A stretch of 64,000 nt of DNA from Arthrinium phaeospermum (Eukaryota > Ascomycota > Sordariomycetes > Amphisphaeriales > Apiosporaceae): the NCBI GenBank assembly GCA_006503535.1, contig QYRS01000005.1, positions 2,542,001-2,606,000 on the forward strand, written 5' to 3'. Shown here piece after piece: positions 44,188-56,842 of this stretch; within the stretch, counting starts at the first letter, position 1; each line of letters begins with the position of its first letter. The position numbers and the translations under genes are program-made. The notes under the pieces were generated by a model, which saw nothing but the letters and a program-made list of their open reading frames with translations, was not told the origin of the DNA and made no database searches.

Positions 44188-45990
44188 ATGGGTGGACTTA
44201 TACCCCTCCTCCTGCCGTCTGTCGGCAGCTCTCGCATAGTCTCCGATAATTACGAGTCGAGGAGGCGAGCTTCAGTACAGGAACCCAAAAGTCCCTTGGC
44301 CTTGACGCATCGTCGCCAGCAATCATTACCTGTCGTGGTGACAAGGAACCCCAGGCGCCCGTCGATATCGACAACTATACAGCAAATCACTGTCTTGCCC
44401 TATACCGCCGACGAATGGAAGAAGACGCTCGGCGAAGTGAAACAGAAGTATCTCAACCGCAAATACCGAACTTGCTCAGCAAAGTGCTGTGAGATCCTCG
44501 ATAATCTTAAGGACACGTCCAACGTTGAGCCTCTGCACCTGGTCTATCTGCACTTTTACGCCGCCTCGTCATTCGAGATGTGTGCCCGGCCGTTGTCTCA
44601 GTCTTCCACTTACCGCACCAAGCTGCTACGGGACGCACGGGAGCACTACGAAGATGCGGCACTGCTGATCAACAAAGCGGAGGAGGTGACCACCCAAAAG
44701 TCCCGATCGGGGTCCGTGTCGTCCATTGTGTCGCACTCGCCTTCGTTGTCTCTCAGCTCCTGCCTGAACGGATCGGCGAGTTCCCCGAGGTCTTCGATGT
44801 CTTCTTCGGGCGACGAAACGCCGGGCAGCAAGCGCCCCACCAAGAAGAAGAAGAAGGTCTCGTTTTCGGGCCTGCCGGATCTCGAGGAGGTCACCAAGCC
44901 CATGCCGCAGCCGGATCCCTACTATCGCCCGGACAGCCCCACCCTGGGATGGGAGGAGAGTTACTACGTGTTCGGCACTCCCGCGCCGCCCGCGCCGCAA
45001 CAAGAGCAACCCGTGGAATCGCTACCGGCTCCGCTTGCTTCAGTTGCCGAGACGGAACCGGAACCTGAATCGCCTGCGTCGTTCTCGCGCGAGGAGCTTT
45101 CGTTCCCCTCCCCGCCATCGACGCCAACGCCACCCGCGGATGACGATGGCAGTACGTTTAACCTGGAGCTGTTCCTCCAGACGAAGTCCATGAATCGCCT
45201 CGTGTCCCAGCTGTCCGCCCTGCGCTCGCAGATCGCATACCACCGCGACGCCATCGAGGGTCTCCTGGTGTCGTCCGAGGAAGCCGCCGAAATCCCCGTG
45301 GTACCCGAAGTGCCGCCCGTGCCGTATATCCCCGGACTGACTCGCAACATCTCGCCCTTCTCCGCGTCGTCTTCCTCCGCCGAGGACTCGGACGGCCCGC
45401 CCACGCCCACGTCCACGACGGTCGCGGTTTTCGAGCAGCAAGGCGACTTCTCGCCCAAGACCCACGCGTCGCCCGGATTCTTCGACTTGGAAGCGCACAT
45501 GCGCCGGATGGAGGAGCAGCAGATGCAACAGCAGAAGCAGCAGCAGCGGCAACATCCCGCCTACTTCACGATGCCGGACTGGAGCCGAGGCAGCGGCAAT
45601 AACAACTACAGCCACGGCCGGTCGCAGTCCAGCACGGGCCCTTACTACATCCCCTCCACGAGGCCCGCGATGACGACTACTCCGGATATGCGCCCCCGCA
45701 GCAGCGACAGCAATTCGTCCGAGGTGACCATGACGCCGTCCATCAACGCGCGACAGGAGGAGACGGCGAGCTACTACCACCACCCGCAGCCCTCCCAGAT
45801 CCCGCGGCCGGCGTCGGCCGCCGCGATCGCCCGGCCCGGATCCGCGATGCCGCCTGCGTTGACGGCCGCGGACGAGGGGATCCGGGACCGCATCGAGCGG
45901 CTCCGGGCGGGCGGCTGGCAGAGGAAACGCTTCGACAACCGGCGGTACGAGGCGCTGCGGGAGCAGGTCCTGGGCGAGCTTGGTGTCTAA
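44188..45990 (+). CDS. Conserved fungal protein, helical N-terminus, PP1-docking motif
   Basis: A single exon of 600 residues. Residues about 70-170 form a helical, TPR-like segment (YTADEWKKTLGEVKQKYLNR, KCCEILDNLKDTSNVEPLHL, REHYEDAALLINKAEEV). It is followed by serine-rich linkers and a basic stretch at about 217-223 that runs into KKVSFSG, a good fit to the RVxF docking motif of protein phosphatase 1. The middle is acidic, P/S-rich and disordered. A Q-rich run near 45510-45560 (MEEQQMQQQKQQQRQ) follows. The C-terminus is again ordered (RIERLRAGGWQRKRFDNRRY, ending LREQVLGELGV). I know relatives only as uncharacterised Pezizomycotina proteins, so the function is open. The very large upstream gap suggests complex regulation. 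Confidence 0.8.
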   Translation: MGGLIPLLLPSVGSSRIVSDNYESRRRASVQEPKSPLALTHRRQQSLPVVVTRNPRRPSISTTIQQITVLPYTADEWKKTLGEVKQKYLNRKYRTCSAKCCEILDNLKDTSNVEPLHLVYLHFYAASSFEMCARPLSQSSTYRTKLLRDAREHYEDAALLINKAEEVTTQKSRSGSVSSIVSHSPSLSLSSCLNGSASSPRSSMSSSGDETPGSKRPTKKKKKVSFSGLPDLEEVTKPMPQPDPYYRPDSPTLGWEESYYVFGTPAPPAPQQEQPVESLPAPLASVAETEPEPESPASFSREELSFPSPPSTPTPPADDDGSTFNLELFLQTKSMNRLVSQLSALRSQIAYHRDAIEGLLVSSEEAAEIPVVPEVPPVPYIPGLTRNISPFSASSSSAEDSDGPPTPTSTTVAVFEQQGDFSPKTHASPGFFDLEAHMRRMEEQQMQQQKQQQRQHPAYFTMPDWSRGSGNNNYSHGRSQSSTGPYYIPSTRPAMTTTPDMRPRSSDSNSSEVTMTPSINARQEETASYYHHPQPSQIPRPASAAAIARPGSAMPPALTAADEGIRDRIERLRAGGWQRKRFDNRRYEALREQVLGELGV

Positions 45991-47195
45991 GGAGACCGAG
46001 GCCAACGGCTTGAGCTGCCCCTAACTTATAATCACCAAACCAACCAACCATTTGGCCTATTATGGCCAAACCCCATTACTTTTATGACTTCACTTTTCTC
46101 CCCCGGACCGGAGTCTTTCCGGTCGGGGGAGGGGGAAGAAAGCAATATGTTTTCCAAAAAGGGAAAAGGCGTTCGGCATAATACCACCATAGAAAGCTGC
46201 TGTTTTGACATTTCTATCTTTCTCGCCATTTATCTCTCTCGAAAAAAGAAGGAAGGGGGCGGCGAAAGTCGGAGGGTCGAAGTTCGAAGGGGGGAAGAGA
46301 GGCATTTGCGATTTCCAAAGTTGCGGATAATGTTTTCTTCACTCGTCATCTTTCGATCTCTTCCCCTGTTTTTATTTTCTTTTTTCTTATTTTCTAATGT
46401 TTGTGTGCTATATTGTACAAAACAGCATGTACATGTATTTATTATCTATACGACTTGAGACGTCTTTCGGGGATCTATCTGTACCACAAAGAGAGGGATG
46501 AGGAGGGAAGGGAAGGGAGCATTTGCATGCATGATACCTGAGTCGCTAGGGGCTTAATGATTTCAAGAGCAATACGAATATCAAAATTATTCAAACAAAC
46601 CACCTTTTATGGCTTTCTAAAGTGATGTTCATGGCAACTGATGTTGCGCTTCGTGTCGGACGTAGCGGTTGACACTACACAACTACACAGCGAGTACAGT
46701 TGTTGACTATTCCAGATGTTTATACTAGATGCCTTACCGGTTATGCCATCACCAACTATTCCACTCCCCAGAATGCGCCTTGAAATGGAGAACAGCGCAC
46801 TGTTAGTCATGTGCACACACTCCTGACCGAAATAGCAGGGGCACAGCAAACAAAATGGCAATACAAGCAACATCTAGACATGAGCCGTACGCAGTCTTGC
46901 TCTTCAAACGCTCACAATTCAGACTCGATAGATGATGACCACACATGAAATAGCGATTCTGGATATTGAGAAAATGAATGGCCTTCATCCTCCATCGGTG
47001 TACCTCATAGACTCCGCGCGAAAAGATTTGGGTTTCCAAGCAGGCAATGCTTGATCAGTCCTAATATAGTAGTAGTAGTAGAATTCCCTCGCCAAACGCT
47101 TTCACTCAAAAGGGTATCTTTCCCAATCGACGACGATAACGACGACCCCGACCTTCACCCCCTTCCCATTTCTGCAGGTTGGTCACTTGGTCACT
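45991..47195. other. Convergent 3' flanks
   Basis: The interval lies between the 3' ends of two convergent genes. It is T-rich and A-rich, contains no supportable gene and probably holds both 3' UTRs. Confidence 0.5.
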
Positions 47196-48626
47196 TTAGT
47201 TGCCGAAGCTCTTTCGTCTAGCCTCCTTTTCTACCTCCTCCTTGACCTTGAGTGTCTGCTCCTGCTCCTTCATCTCGCGGACCTTGGCCATGACCACCTC
47301 GCGGAATATGGCTCCCTTGACTGCCTTGTTAAGCTTGTCCTTGCCACTAGCAGCGGCTGCCGACGCGGCGGCCGCCGGGTTCTGGGGCAGGTCCGGGTTC
47401 TCGGGATCGTCCTCCTGCATCTTGAGCGCCTCGATACGGTTGGCCAGCTTAACCATCTCGATACCTCTCTTGAGGCGCGCCTTGGCCATGTAGGCCTTGA
47501 TCTCGGGCAGCAAGTTGTGGTCGGTAGCGTTCTCGCCACTAAGCCAGATGTGGTCAAGTGCTTGCTGTACGGGGTATTAGTAAACTCGTCGTCTCTCTTA
47601 TGTATGCGCGTCGCAACCTAATCTGGAAGCTTGGGGGAAGGGAGACTTTTGACACGTACCTGACTTGTCCAGCGGTTGTCGGCTTCGGGCTGCAACAGGT
47701 GCATAATGAAATCCTTGGCGTCCTGACTGACGTCCTTCCAGTACCGCTCGTGGAAGACCACCTGGGCGTTGCTGCACTCGTCGATCAAATCTTGGAGGTT
47801 CTCGGAGCGGAACGGGGAGTAACCGCAGAGCAGGGTATAAGTGATGACACCCATGGACCACATGTCGACGGGCTTTCCGTGGCCCTTCTTCAGCATGACT
47901 TCGGGGGCGGCGTAGCCAAACGATCCGGCCATTGTGGTGAGCACTTCATCCTTAGTGTCGAGCATTTTCGCAATGCCGAAATCGGCCAGCACCAAATCGG
48001 AGTCGGGGGCCTTGCTGAGGTACAGCAAATTCTCGGGTTTGAGATCTGGATATGTGCGTTAGTAGACGCCCTTCGCGCAAGAAACGAATTCTTCTGTATC
48101 GGGTGCTCACCTCGGTGGACAACGTTGTTGCGGTGAAGGTAGTCGACGGCTCCGAGCACCTGCTTGATGGTCTGGGAAGCATCCTTCTCCGTGAACTTGC
48201 CCTGCTCGCAGATGCGGTCGAACAGCTCTCCGCCCGTCGCAAGCTCGGTGACGATGTAGTACTTGTCCCTCGACTCGAACCAGTCGACGAAGCGCACGAT
48301 GGAGGGGTGCTTGAGGCGCTGGAGCATGTCGAGCTCGTCGTAGACCATCTTCTCGTTGCCCTTGACGTTCTTCTTCAGGATGATCTTGATGGCGACCTTG
48401 CCGGTCGGGCCATCGGCTTCGCGGACGATTCCATAGGTGCCGGCTCCGAGGGTCTTGCCAAACCGATACTTGGACTTCTTATCGTAGCTTTCGGGTTGGC
48501 CTTGGAGGCGGCTGAGCATCCCCGAGACTGGCGGGCGGGCAAGCAAACAAACAAACGGTCAGCACACACAACTTTTGCAGCACGGTGAAGCAATCACGTA
48601 AAACGCATGGTCAACTTACGACTCAT
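47196..48626 (-). CDS. Calcium/calmodulin-dependent protein kinase (CaMK1-like)
   Basis: A Ser/Thr kinase of about 392 residues. Exons run 48626-48620 (ATGAGTC), 48527-48111, 48045-47660 and 47564-47196, all with GT-AG introns of 65-95 bp. The Gly loop is [13 protein letters not shown], the ATP lysine is in [13 protein letters not shown], the catalytic loop [12 protein letters not shown] spans an intron, DFG is in [12 protein letters not shown], and the APE motif is [16 protein letters not shown]. The C-terminal segment [20 protein letters not shown] with downstream basic helices is in the place of the autoinhibitory and calmodulin-binding region. The [11 protein letters not shown] activation loop has the serine/threonine position used by CaMK kinases. 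Family knowledge points to calcium signalling in growth, stress and circadian functions (Neurospora CAMK-1); the exact role here is inferred. Confidence 0.92.
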
Positions 48627-51614
48627 TGTGCCTGCGGGTTCGGGTGTTTGCAGGTCGCAGTCGTCGCGGACTGGCGAAGTGGTGTGTGTACTTAGAGATA
48701 AGTCTGCTATTTAGGGGGGCGCGACGGAGGAAGGAAAGGTGATGAGAATAGAACTAGGAGGGTCGAGGTGGGGTAATGATGCTGGTTCGGTGGTTTCGAA
48801 GAAAGAGAAAAAGCAGCCCGTTTGCCCGTGAAAACGAAGCGGCGTGCAACGTATTTGTTGGACTTGGAGGCCCTTTGGGGATCCGACAGAAAAATTGGGT
48901 AAAGCCTTTTTTCCTTCGAATCTAAGAAGCTTGGAGCCCAATGTTCTTGGAATCAACACGTACAACCCCAGAGGCAGTAGGCAATTGAACGTCTGCCAGG
49001 CCAGGAGTGGGCTTCAGCTGCTGTACGTAAATATAACTTGGCTTGGCGTCCGACGTTAGAGCGTAGGAGGGTCTTTTTGGGGAGGGGCTGAGCCGCGGGG
49101 GTCCCGATATAATAACTCCTTCAGTAGCAGGGGTCTATGATTTTTGGAAGTAGGTACAGATAGGAATGGCGAGCCAGCGTTTGATTGTAAGATTGCTCGG
49201 TCAAAGAGAGGATCAAGTAAGGAAATGACTATTCTAAATCACAGGCTGGGTTTTTGTCCTTGAAAGTGTAGTTGGGTAGGTAGGAGAGTGTCTCGAAGGT
49301 TGAGTTGTCGCAACCCTCCAGTCCTGACGTATAAGGATCGACGGAGGGAGCTGGTTACTTGTAGTTGGATGTTTTATGTTCGCTCACGCAACAAGGATGC
49401 GACTGGTCAGGTATGGCGGCTGGCAGGTTTTCTCCTAGGAACCTTACCTGCCTACTCAATGCGAGCCAGAGGCCAACACGTACGATGACACAAGAGTCGT
49501 GACTCTGCCTACCCCATCACTTTTTGGCAAACAAGGCTGTGCCTGGCGTGCGCAAATGAAACGATGCGATACGATGCCAGTGCTACCCACAGCCTACCCT
49601 GAACTGCGACTGGGCTGGACGGAGCTTGGGCTTACGGGGAGAAAAAGCCTTGCTACGAGCCCAGCAGGGTGAATGGGCCATATACGGACTCCCATGTGGC
49701 TGCTCAGCCGCAGCGACCGAGACAGCCCAACAACATCCAGCCCTCCTAGGCGGAATATGTTGTGATGTGCGCTGCTGCCATTGAGCGACATGTCCCCCGT
49801 GGAAATCGCCTGGCTGCAACCCTTCATCGGCTTTGTTGCCAACGGACGGCGGGACGAAGCGACCAGGACAACAGCCAGCCAGCAGCAGGGGCCGGGCCCG
49901 CGGAGTAGTGGCCTGGAGAATGCCATTGTGGCTAAGCCCGGGAAGTCGGCAACAGATGGGTATGCCGCCAGCACCAACATACCAACGTACCTAACAATTG
50001 GCAGTACTCCGTAGCAGACGTAGTTACACCAGGATCCGGCAATGTGGTTCGTCTTCGTAAGCGCGCTATCCACCAAACACGGCCAATAAACAGCATACGA
50101 AGGGGTATCGTTGCTTTTCGCCCATGGCTCATGCTCGACCGGCAGTGCTCGTCGTATATTACTTGGACAAAAACCACGTACTAGGTATGCTCAAAGATGC
50201 TTCCGTCGAAGCGACTCGAAAGAAGCGAAGATAGGGATGTAGTTGCTTTCATCTTGTCTGGATAATACGATCTTTTAGGCAAGGGCCCTGAACTTGCTAG
50301 TCTGGAGATGTGGATACATACAGTAACACTTCAGCTAGTGGCCGGCCGCATGTTCGTCTGGACTTCTGATTCCAAAGTCCACCTGTTGATGGCTTTGACA
50401 TACGGTCACTATTACTGACCACCTGCATAGTATATCCAGCTGGTAAACGACTATATCAACATTTGCCATTCTTACTCCCCGAGTAGTTGCTGTTGACATC
50501 ATGATGTGGGGGCCTGTTTACTTACATGTTTATAACTATTCGTGACCCCTCCCTCTTGCCGACTGTGATGCTGTGTAAGATATCGTAGAATGATACGCCT
50601 GCGAGCCCGTAACTTACATCTTAAGTGGCCGTTAATAGTCAGACGTGTTCTGTGGCACACCCGCTGCAGTATTACTTATTGAATGCATCAGATGATTGAT
50701 ACCCCGACCCAGGGTGTCATCTACAACAGATTCCAGCTAACTGTGTTTGTTTGATACCTCAAGCTGATGTAGTAGATTCCAAACTCGTCTAGAGTTGTTA
50801 CGTCCAGTCACAACCGAAATGCATCCCGTCCATCTTGCACATCATCATGCATTGATCGATTCTGTTCTTGAGTTGGTGACCTAAACCGCTGCAACCCCAA
50901 GTGCGTTTCAGCTCGCTTTCCTCCTCTTTGCGAACGAGCAACCGGCAATCCCCTCATTCGCATCTGCTGTCAATACGACGAACCCGTTCATTCCATTCCA
51001 CTGATTGAATACACTGGTTGACGCCACTTCGGCGCTAGGTACCCATAGCTGCATGTGGCATTCCTCCCGTGTGCCGCATGACACTCACTCAACATACGCT
51101 TACCACACGAGTCTACTTCAAATACTGCAGATGATGGTAACGCAATGCTGGTTTTTCAGATTGCCTCTGTGCATAGGCGCCTAACGTGAAGACAATGAAA
51201 CACACCCAGGACTAACCTATTCATTGAAGAGGGGTGACCGCACTCTTGATGTTGGTTACCTTTGTACCGGCTGCCGGCCTTGAATTCATCGATATTTCCC
51301 AGATCGCCACCCCAACAGTAACAGCTGCTTCTGCAAGTAGACTGCCGTAGATATGGCTCGGGGTAGATGTGAGCAGAATGGATGCGCCGCTGTGTAGTTC
51401 GCCAAACTCCTGTACGGTGCCATACCGCAGCCTAACCTTAATGCTTGAATGCACCCACTTCCAGTGCTTCCTCCGCTACAGGCGTGATTGCATCTTGCCA
51501 TGCCACCAACCTGCTGCGGCGTCTCGACATATATTCTATCGCCTCTGTCTGATCCAGCCAGCCCCCTGATCACCCCCCTTTAACGTCGCCGGGGCCAAAT
51601 AAAATATGCGCAGC
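48627..51614. other. Intergenic, no gene seen
   Basis: The proximal part (48627-48720) is the likely leader of the kinase gene. Beyond it I see no recognisable gene. The longest frame (minus, 49594-50076, 160 codons) has no family resemblance. Confidence 0.45.
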
Positions 51615-52226
51615 CTATACTTCGTTATCGTGATAGTAGAACTCGATGTCCTTCGGCCGTGCCTTGTTTGTGCTGACGAAGTCGGCGTCGCCTTCGGGCC
51701 GGTGGTTCTTTGTGTTGCCCGTGAGCATGCTCTGGATGCTCATACATACGCTCTCGACGTTTTGTACGGGGCTCCAGCCCGAGGAGCCCAGGAGGTCGAG
51801 GCAGATGATGCCGTTGGAGTAGATGTGCGGGTGCATGGGTATCGGCCGGTTTTCTTGCTTTGTGAAGACAACCTCGGGGGGTTCTGTGGCGGAAACTAGG
51901 TTAGTTGATGCTTTCTACATATGGGGGTAGGAAAGGATAAACATTGAATCCATGCCTGCATACCAATTGGATATTGCTTGCCGAACCGAAACTTCAGTCG
52001 ATAGGTCTCGCCGGCGTAGATGGGGTTTTGGTCGAGCACTTGTATGTCCAGTAGCCATTCCTGCAGGTCGTCGGCTTTGACGAGCGTTATGCCGGGCGGC
52101 AAGGTTTTCTGGATCTGCTCGCACGAAAAACAAATCAATACCTGTACAAAACTAACAGGCGCATGGTGGTGAAAGCTTGCTTACCTTCGTGAGCTCCTTG
52201 CCCAGACGCTTCGTTCCTAAGGACAT
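51615..52226 (-). CDS. Ubiquitin-conjugating enzyme E2, UBE2W-like
   Basis: An E2 of about 153 residues. Exons run 52226-52185 (MSLGTKRLGKELTK), 52114-51964 and 51883-51615; introns are 70 and 80 bp. The catalytic region is HPHIYSNGIICLDLLGSSGW with the active cysteine in IICLDLL. The preceding PPEVVFTKQENRPIPMHPHI and following SPVQNVESVCMSIQSMLTGN are typical of the UBC fold. The HPH-YSNG-IC pattern and the short C-terminus (IEFYYHDNEV) match UBE2W (fungal Ubc16-like), which ubiquitinates substrate N-termini. It is divergently transcribed from the Vps33 gene with about 1 kb between starts. Confidence 0.9.
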
Positions 52227-53233
52227 CGTGGTGGATGTTGTGTGGTCTGCGGCGCAACTTTTCGTTGGGGGTGACTCTGCTCTCTATCTCGGCGTGTGCG
52301 AGTTTCGATGGTGGGGGTGTGATGGTTGGCGGCTGAGGTGACGGAAGCGCTCAACTACCTACTGAGTCGGTTGCAGACAAGTGGTGCTGCCGCTCTCAAC
52401 GCTTGGTGTATGCCGGGCAACCACCAAGCGGTCGTTGGAATGAACCGTCTTAATTATTCCACTTACTCCAGATTATTACAGTGGAATAAACGAGTACTAC
52501 TGGGATAATATTCCGTAGAACTGCTTATTCTGGAGGAGACTTGACCGGCTATTCTCGCAGGGGCTTGCTGAATATCCCGAGATATCCACAAGTCGTTGGT
52601 GTAGCGTGAATTCGACCTTTACTCGGGTGGTATGGTATGGGGATGGCGGTGGATTAGATGTTCGCTTGCTGTAGGTTCAAATACAGAATAAATCGGCAGC
52701 AGATGAAGGATCCTTGAATGCAATTCTTTGAATGCCCATATGCCCTTGATTTGGGTCCGGGAGGGCAGCCAGGTATTGGTGGGGTTGTGATATGTATGGC
52801 GATTACCGTATGGTACAGAGGGATAATGATACTTAGCGCGGGGCTAGTAATAGGTGGTAGTTCTAGGTACTATAATATTGAATGCACGCAAAACAGGCCG
52901 TCGGAGATACAGCTTTTGTACACCGACGAAGACTGGCAGACTGGAAAGGTCACCATACTAACGTTTATTATCCCTGGGGCCCGACTATACAGTACTAATT
53001 TTAGCGTGCTGCACCCTCTGACGTCGACACGGGCCCAGAGCAGCAGAGCTCGCCCACACCCCAGAATCCACCGGTCGCGGTGCATGCTGAAGAGCTCCGG
53101 AAGCTCAATCAATCAATTGATGCTCACTCGTTCGCGCCCTTGATGCACCCTCGTCTGGTTACCTTATTCACAAGCTCGCGCTCCCATTCTCTCTCTCCCA
53201 AACTGCCACCCCCATGAAGAGAGCTCATACATA
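52227..53233. promoter_or_regulatory. Shared divergent promoter region, E2 and Vps33 genes
   Basis: The starts of the minus-strand E2 (52226) and the plus-strand Vps33 (53234) face away from each other. The interval contains no supportable gene. CT-rich leader sequence (TTCTCTCTCTCCC) lies just before 53234. Confidence 0.5.
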
Positions 53234-55601
53234 ATGGCTCCTCATGTGGGGTTCGACCCCGAACAAGTGAAAGATAAGGCTCGCAAAGACCTTCTCTATC
53301 TTCTAGAAGCTGTAAGTAAGGCTACCTCTCTCCCTCTTTACCGCCCGGCCATCCTCCTCTCCTAAGCTTTCCAAACGAGCATCCGACGACCTGATTATTA
53401 ACGGACCTTTCTTCCTCTCCCTCTCTCTAGGTCCGCGGTAAAAAGAACCTCGTCATCGAACGAAGTCTTGCCGGCCCCATTGGCACCGTAGTCAAGGTCT
53501 CGACGCTCCAGGATTACGGCGTGGACAAGTTCTTCTTCATCGAAAACAACAATGCCGATACAAGCCAGCGCAATGTGGTGTTCATGGCGCGAGGCGAATG
53601 CGCCCGCCATGCGGGGGCTATTGCCGGTGAGCCAGCGTCCATCCTTTGTTTCTGGACCCTAAGCTGGGGGCACGCGCATGGGGTGTATACCATGTCGCTT
53701 CACCCTGCTTGAGTCCAGAATGAGCGCAGCCCATAGCATATACCGTGTGTCGGCGACGTGAGATATCGTCGTGGTTGACTGACAATATGTGATATAGAGC
53801 ACGTGAAGCGATTGCAACGTGAGAGCCAAACAGGTCACGAATTTCACATCTTCTGGGTGCCCCGCCGAACACTGGTTGCCGACAAGCTGTTGGAGGAAAG
53901 TGGTATTTTGGGCGACGTCAACATTCATGAGCTTCCGCTATACTTCTTCCCTCTCGAACGAGACGTGCTATCCCTTGAGCTCGAAGACTCATTCCGGGAC
54001 CTATATCTCTGCAAAGACACAACGCCGGCCTTCCTCATGGCCAAAGCTCTCATGGAGATCCAGTCCAAACATGGTCTCTTCCCTCGGGTCATTGGCAAGG
54101 GCGACAACGCCAAGCGGGTCTCGACCCTTCTTGCGCGCATGCGACAGGAGATCTTGGCCGGAGACGACACATCCGAATCCAGTAGGACCGGGCTGACACC
54201 CAGCAACACGATGGAGAGCGTTATCATTATCGACCGTGAAGTCGATATGGTGACCCCTTTGCTCAAGCAGCTGACGTACGAGGGCCTCATTGATGAAGTT
54301 TTCAAGATCCAGAACAACCAAACGGACGTTGACTCTACCATTGTGGGAGCGGTGGCTCAACAAGCGTCTTCCAGTACGTCTACCGCACCGCCAGCGGCTA
54401 GCCCTGTGTCGAGGAAGCGGAAGATACAACTTGACTCCTCCGACAAGCTGTACGATGGCCTACGCGATACCAATTTTGCCATTGTCGGCGTTCTCCTTCA
54501 CAAAGTTGCCAGGCGTCTCCAGAGCGACTATGATAGCCGGCATACCTCCAGGACCACGGCTGAGCTCAAAGAGTTTGTGAAGAAGCTGCCTGGCTACCAA
54601 GCGGAGCAACAAAGTCTCAAGATTCATACAGGTCTCGCGGAAGAAATCAAGAAGTATACAGAGACGGATGAGTTCAGTCGGATGCTTGAGGTCCAACAGA
54701 ACCTGGCCGCCGGCGCCGATCCCAGTTCCCAGTTCGATGCCATCGAAGAGCTCATTGCCAGAGACATGCCTCTTCCAGAAATGCTGCGCCTGATCACTAT
54801 CTATTCTTGTATATCAGGTGGAATCAAGTCGAAAGAATATGACCAGTTCCGAAGACTGGTCCTGGAAGGTTACGGCTACCAGCACCTTCTAACGCTCAAT
54901 AACCTCGAGAAATTGCAACTGTTTCTTTCCCGGGCGTCTCCGATGGCAAATATGATACCAATACCGGGTTCTGGGACGGCGACGGGCACAAAAACCAATT
55001 ACACATATCTCCGGAAACAACTGCGTCTCATTGTTGACGAAGTCAACGAACACGATCCGAACGACATCGCCTACGTTTACAGCGGATACGCGCCGCTCTC
55101 GATCCGACTTGTGCAGTGTATACTGCAGAAGCAATACATGCTGTCTATTACCCGCGGTAATGGTGTAACCTCGACAGGCACCACCACGGGTGGGGGCGCA
55201 CAAGGTTGGCGAGGGTTTGATGAAGCTGTGAAGCATGCAAGGGGCCAAACCTTTGACGACTTACAAAAGGGCGAGGACAAGGCCGTCAAGGCACGGGCGC
55301 TATTGTCTGGCGGAGGTGAGAAGAAGACCGTCTTCGTCGTCTTCGTGGGAGGCATCACTTTTACAGAAATTGCCGCGCTACGGTTCATAGCCAAGAAGGA
55401 AGAAGGTTGGTTTTCCCCCTTTCTTGTTCGCACATTACTACTACTCCCCATACTAATCTTTTTTCTCCGTTATCAGCTCGACGAAATATTGTTATCTGCA
55501 CCACGTCGATCATCAGCGGGAATAAGATGATGGAGGCGGCGATCGAGAAGGAATCGTTTACGAAAGAACGGCCGAAGGCTCCTGCGACAGGCACTGCATA
55601 G
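53234..55601 (+). CDS. VPS33: Vps33, Sec1/Munc18-family subunit of HOPS/CORVET
   Basis: An SM protein of about 668 residues that templates SNARE assembly at the vacuole and endosome as part of HOPS and CORVET. Exons are 53234-53311 (MAPHVGFDPEQVKDKARKDL), 53431-53626, 53798-55405 and 55477-55601. Landmarks: KKNLVIERSLAGPIGTVVKV, the early EHVKRLQRESQTGHEFHIFW segment, and the SM core SVIIIDREVDMVTPLLKQLT followed by YEGLIDEVFKIQNNQTDVD. Then come LPEMLRLITIYSCISGGIKS, DIAYVYSGYAPLSIRLVQ, VFVVFVGGITFTEIAALRF and IVICTTSIISGNKMM near the end. The length fits the family. Intron phases rejoin exactly, with no frameshift. Confidence 0.93.
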
Positions 55602-56842
55602 TTGGGGAACGCAGTCGGCCAGCCAAGTGGTGTTGGTGGTGGTGCATGCTACATATACCCAGAGATCTTGCAATGCGACGAGGTATAATGTTGAAGACTG
55701 TCAGATTAGCAACTATACCAAGATTGCATCCATGTCGTTTTGCTCCCAAAACCAACAGGGGCTTGTCGCATGCATAGTCGCAAGTGATTCGATTAGGCCA
55801 ATGAATTGTCCGACATGTTGAGTCGTATACAGTAAGTGATATGTATGGCTTGGTCGAGTTGCTGCGTAAATTGACAGTTAGTGTTCGTGCGGCTTTCCCT
55901 GCTTGCCCCTCTGGAGTTATGCGAGTATCCGACCCGTACCAATCAATACTCGATTGACATGGGTCTCCTTCCAAGGTAGAAGATAGATAGACAGCATTGG
56001 AACTGTGCAATTAGAACGTTGATGAAGAGTATAGGTGTATAAGTGTAAATCCAGGTCAGGCTCGTTAGTTCCGAATGAGGCATGCCGATGCCATCATGCA
56101 AGCAGTAGGTTGGTTTAGTTGGGATTCACGTGACGAGCCGGGCGAAACAGAACTGCATCGGAAGTGGCTCCACTTGGACCTGTAGCCGTTCATTACAGCG
56201 AATTTACTTACCTGCTCGCCTTCTACACAATATACCTCCCTCTCCCTCGTAAAGACCTTTGTGTCAGTGCATATAAGCAAACGCACGCCCGAGTCGGCCA
56301 GATTCAATTGAATCTCGAGAGTAGGGACCTTTCTAACCCTCGCCTCCACCGAATTGTCCTCGACCAGAAACCCGAACTTGATAAGCCAATTGCCCGCTGG
56401 AGTGGCCGTACACACTGTACTCCGGGCAGTCTAGACAGAGAGGGAGAGAGGTACAGTGCCCACTTGCCAAGTCCTCTTACTGTGATCACCTTTTTACCTA
56501 CCAAGTCGGTCCCTGATTACCTTCTTGCATGGGATTATCGGTGTAAAAGACATTTTATTCAGACGAGGATGACATGTTGGTTCGGTGTGGGCTAATAAGA
56601 CCGAGTAGATCGAATGATATGATTATACGGTAGCACCTTCCGTGGCATAGCTGGGGTCGTCGAGCGAGGGGTGTTGGGACTCGCATGGGCAATAACCGCA
56701 TCCCATATCACACACCCACAGTCACCCAGTTGCGGTTCTTCCAATTGGCCCAGTCCAACTGCCTCATAATCCGTATATACAATACCGAAGAAAAAAACAA
56801 AACCCGTCCACTGTGTTATATCACCGGCATAACCGACGGATA
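55602..56842. other. Intergenic between Vps33 and LSD1-type genes
   Basis: No gene is seen. It probably holds the Vps33 3' UTR and the promoter of the demethylase gene. Confidence 0.5.

Noticed and set aside
49594..50076. Minus-strand frame of 160 codons
   Set aside because: It has no recognisable domain and hydrophobic stretches without pattern; it is overlapped by other equally open frames.
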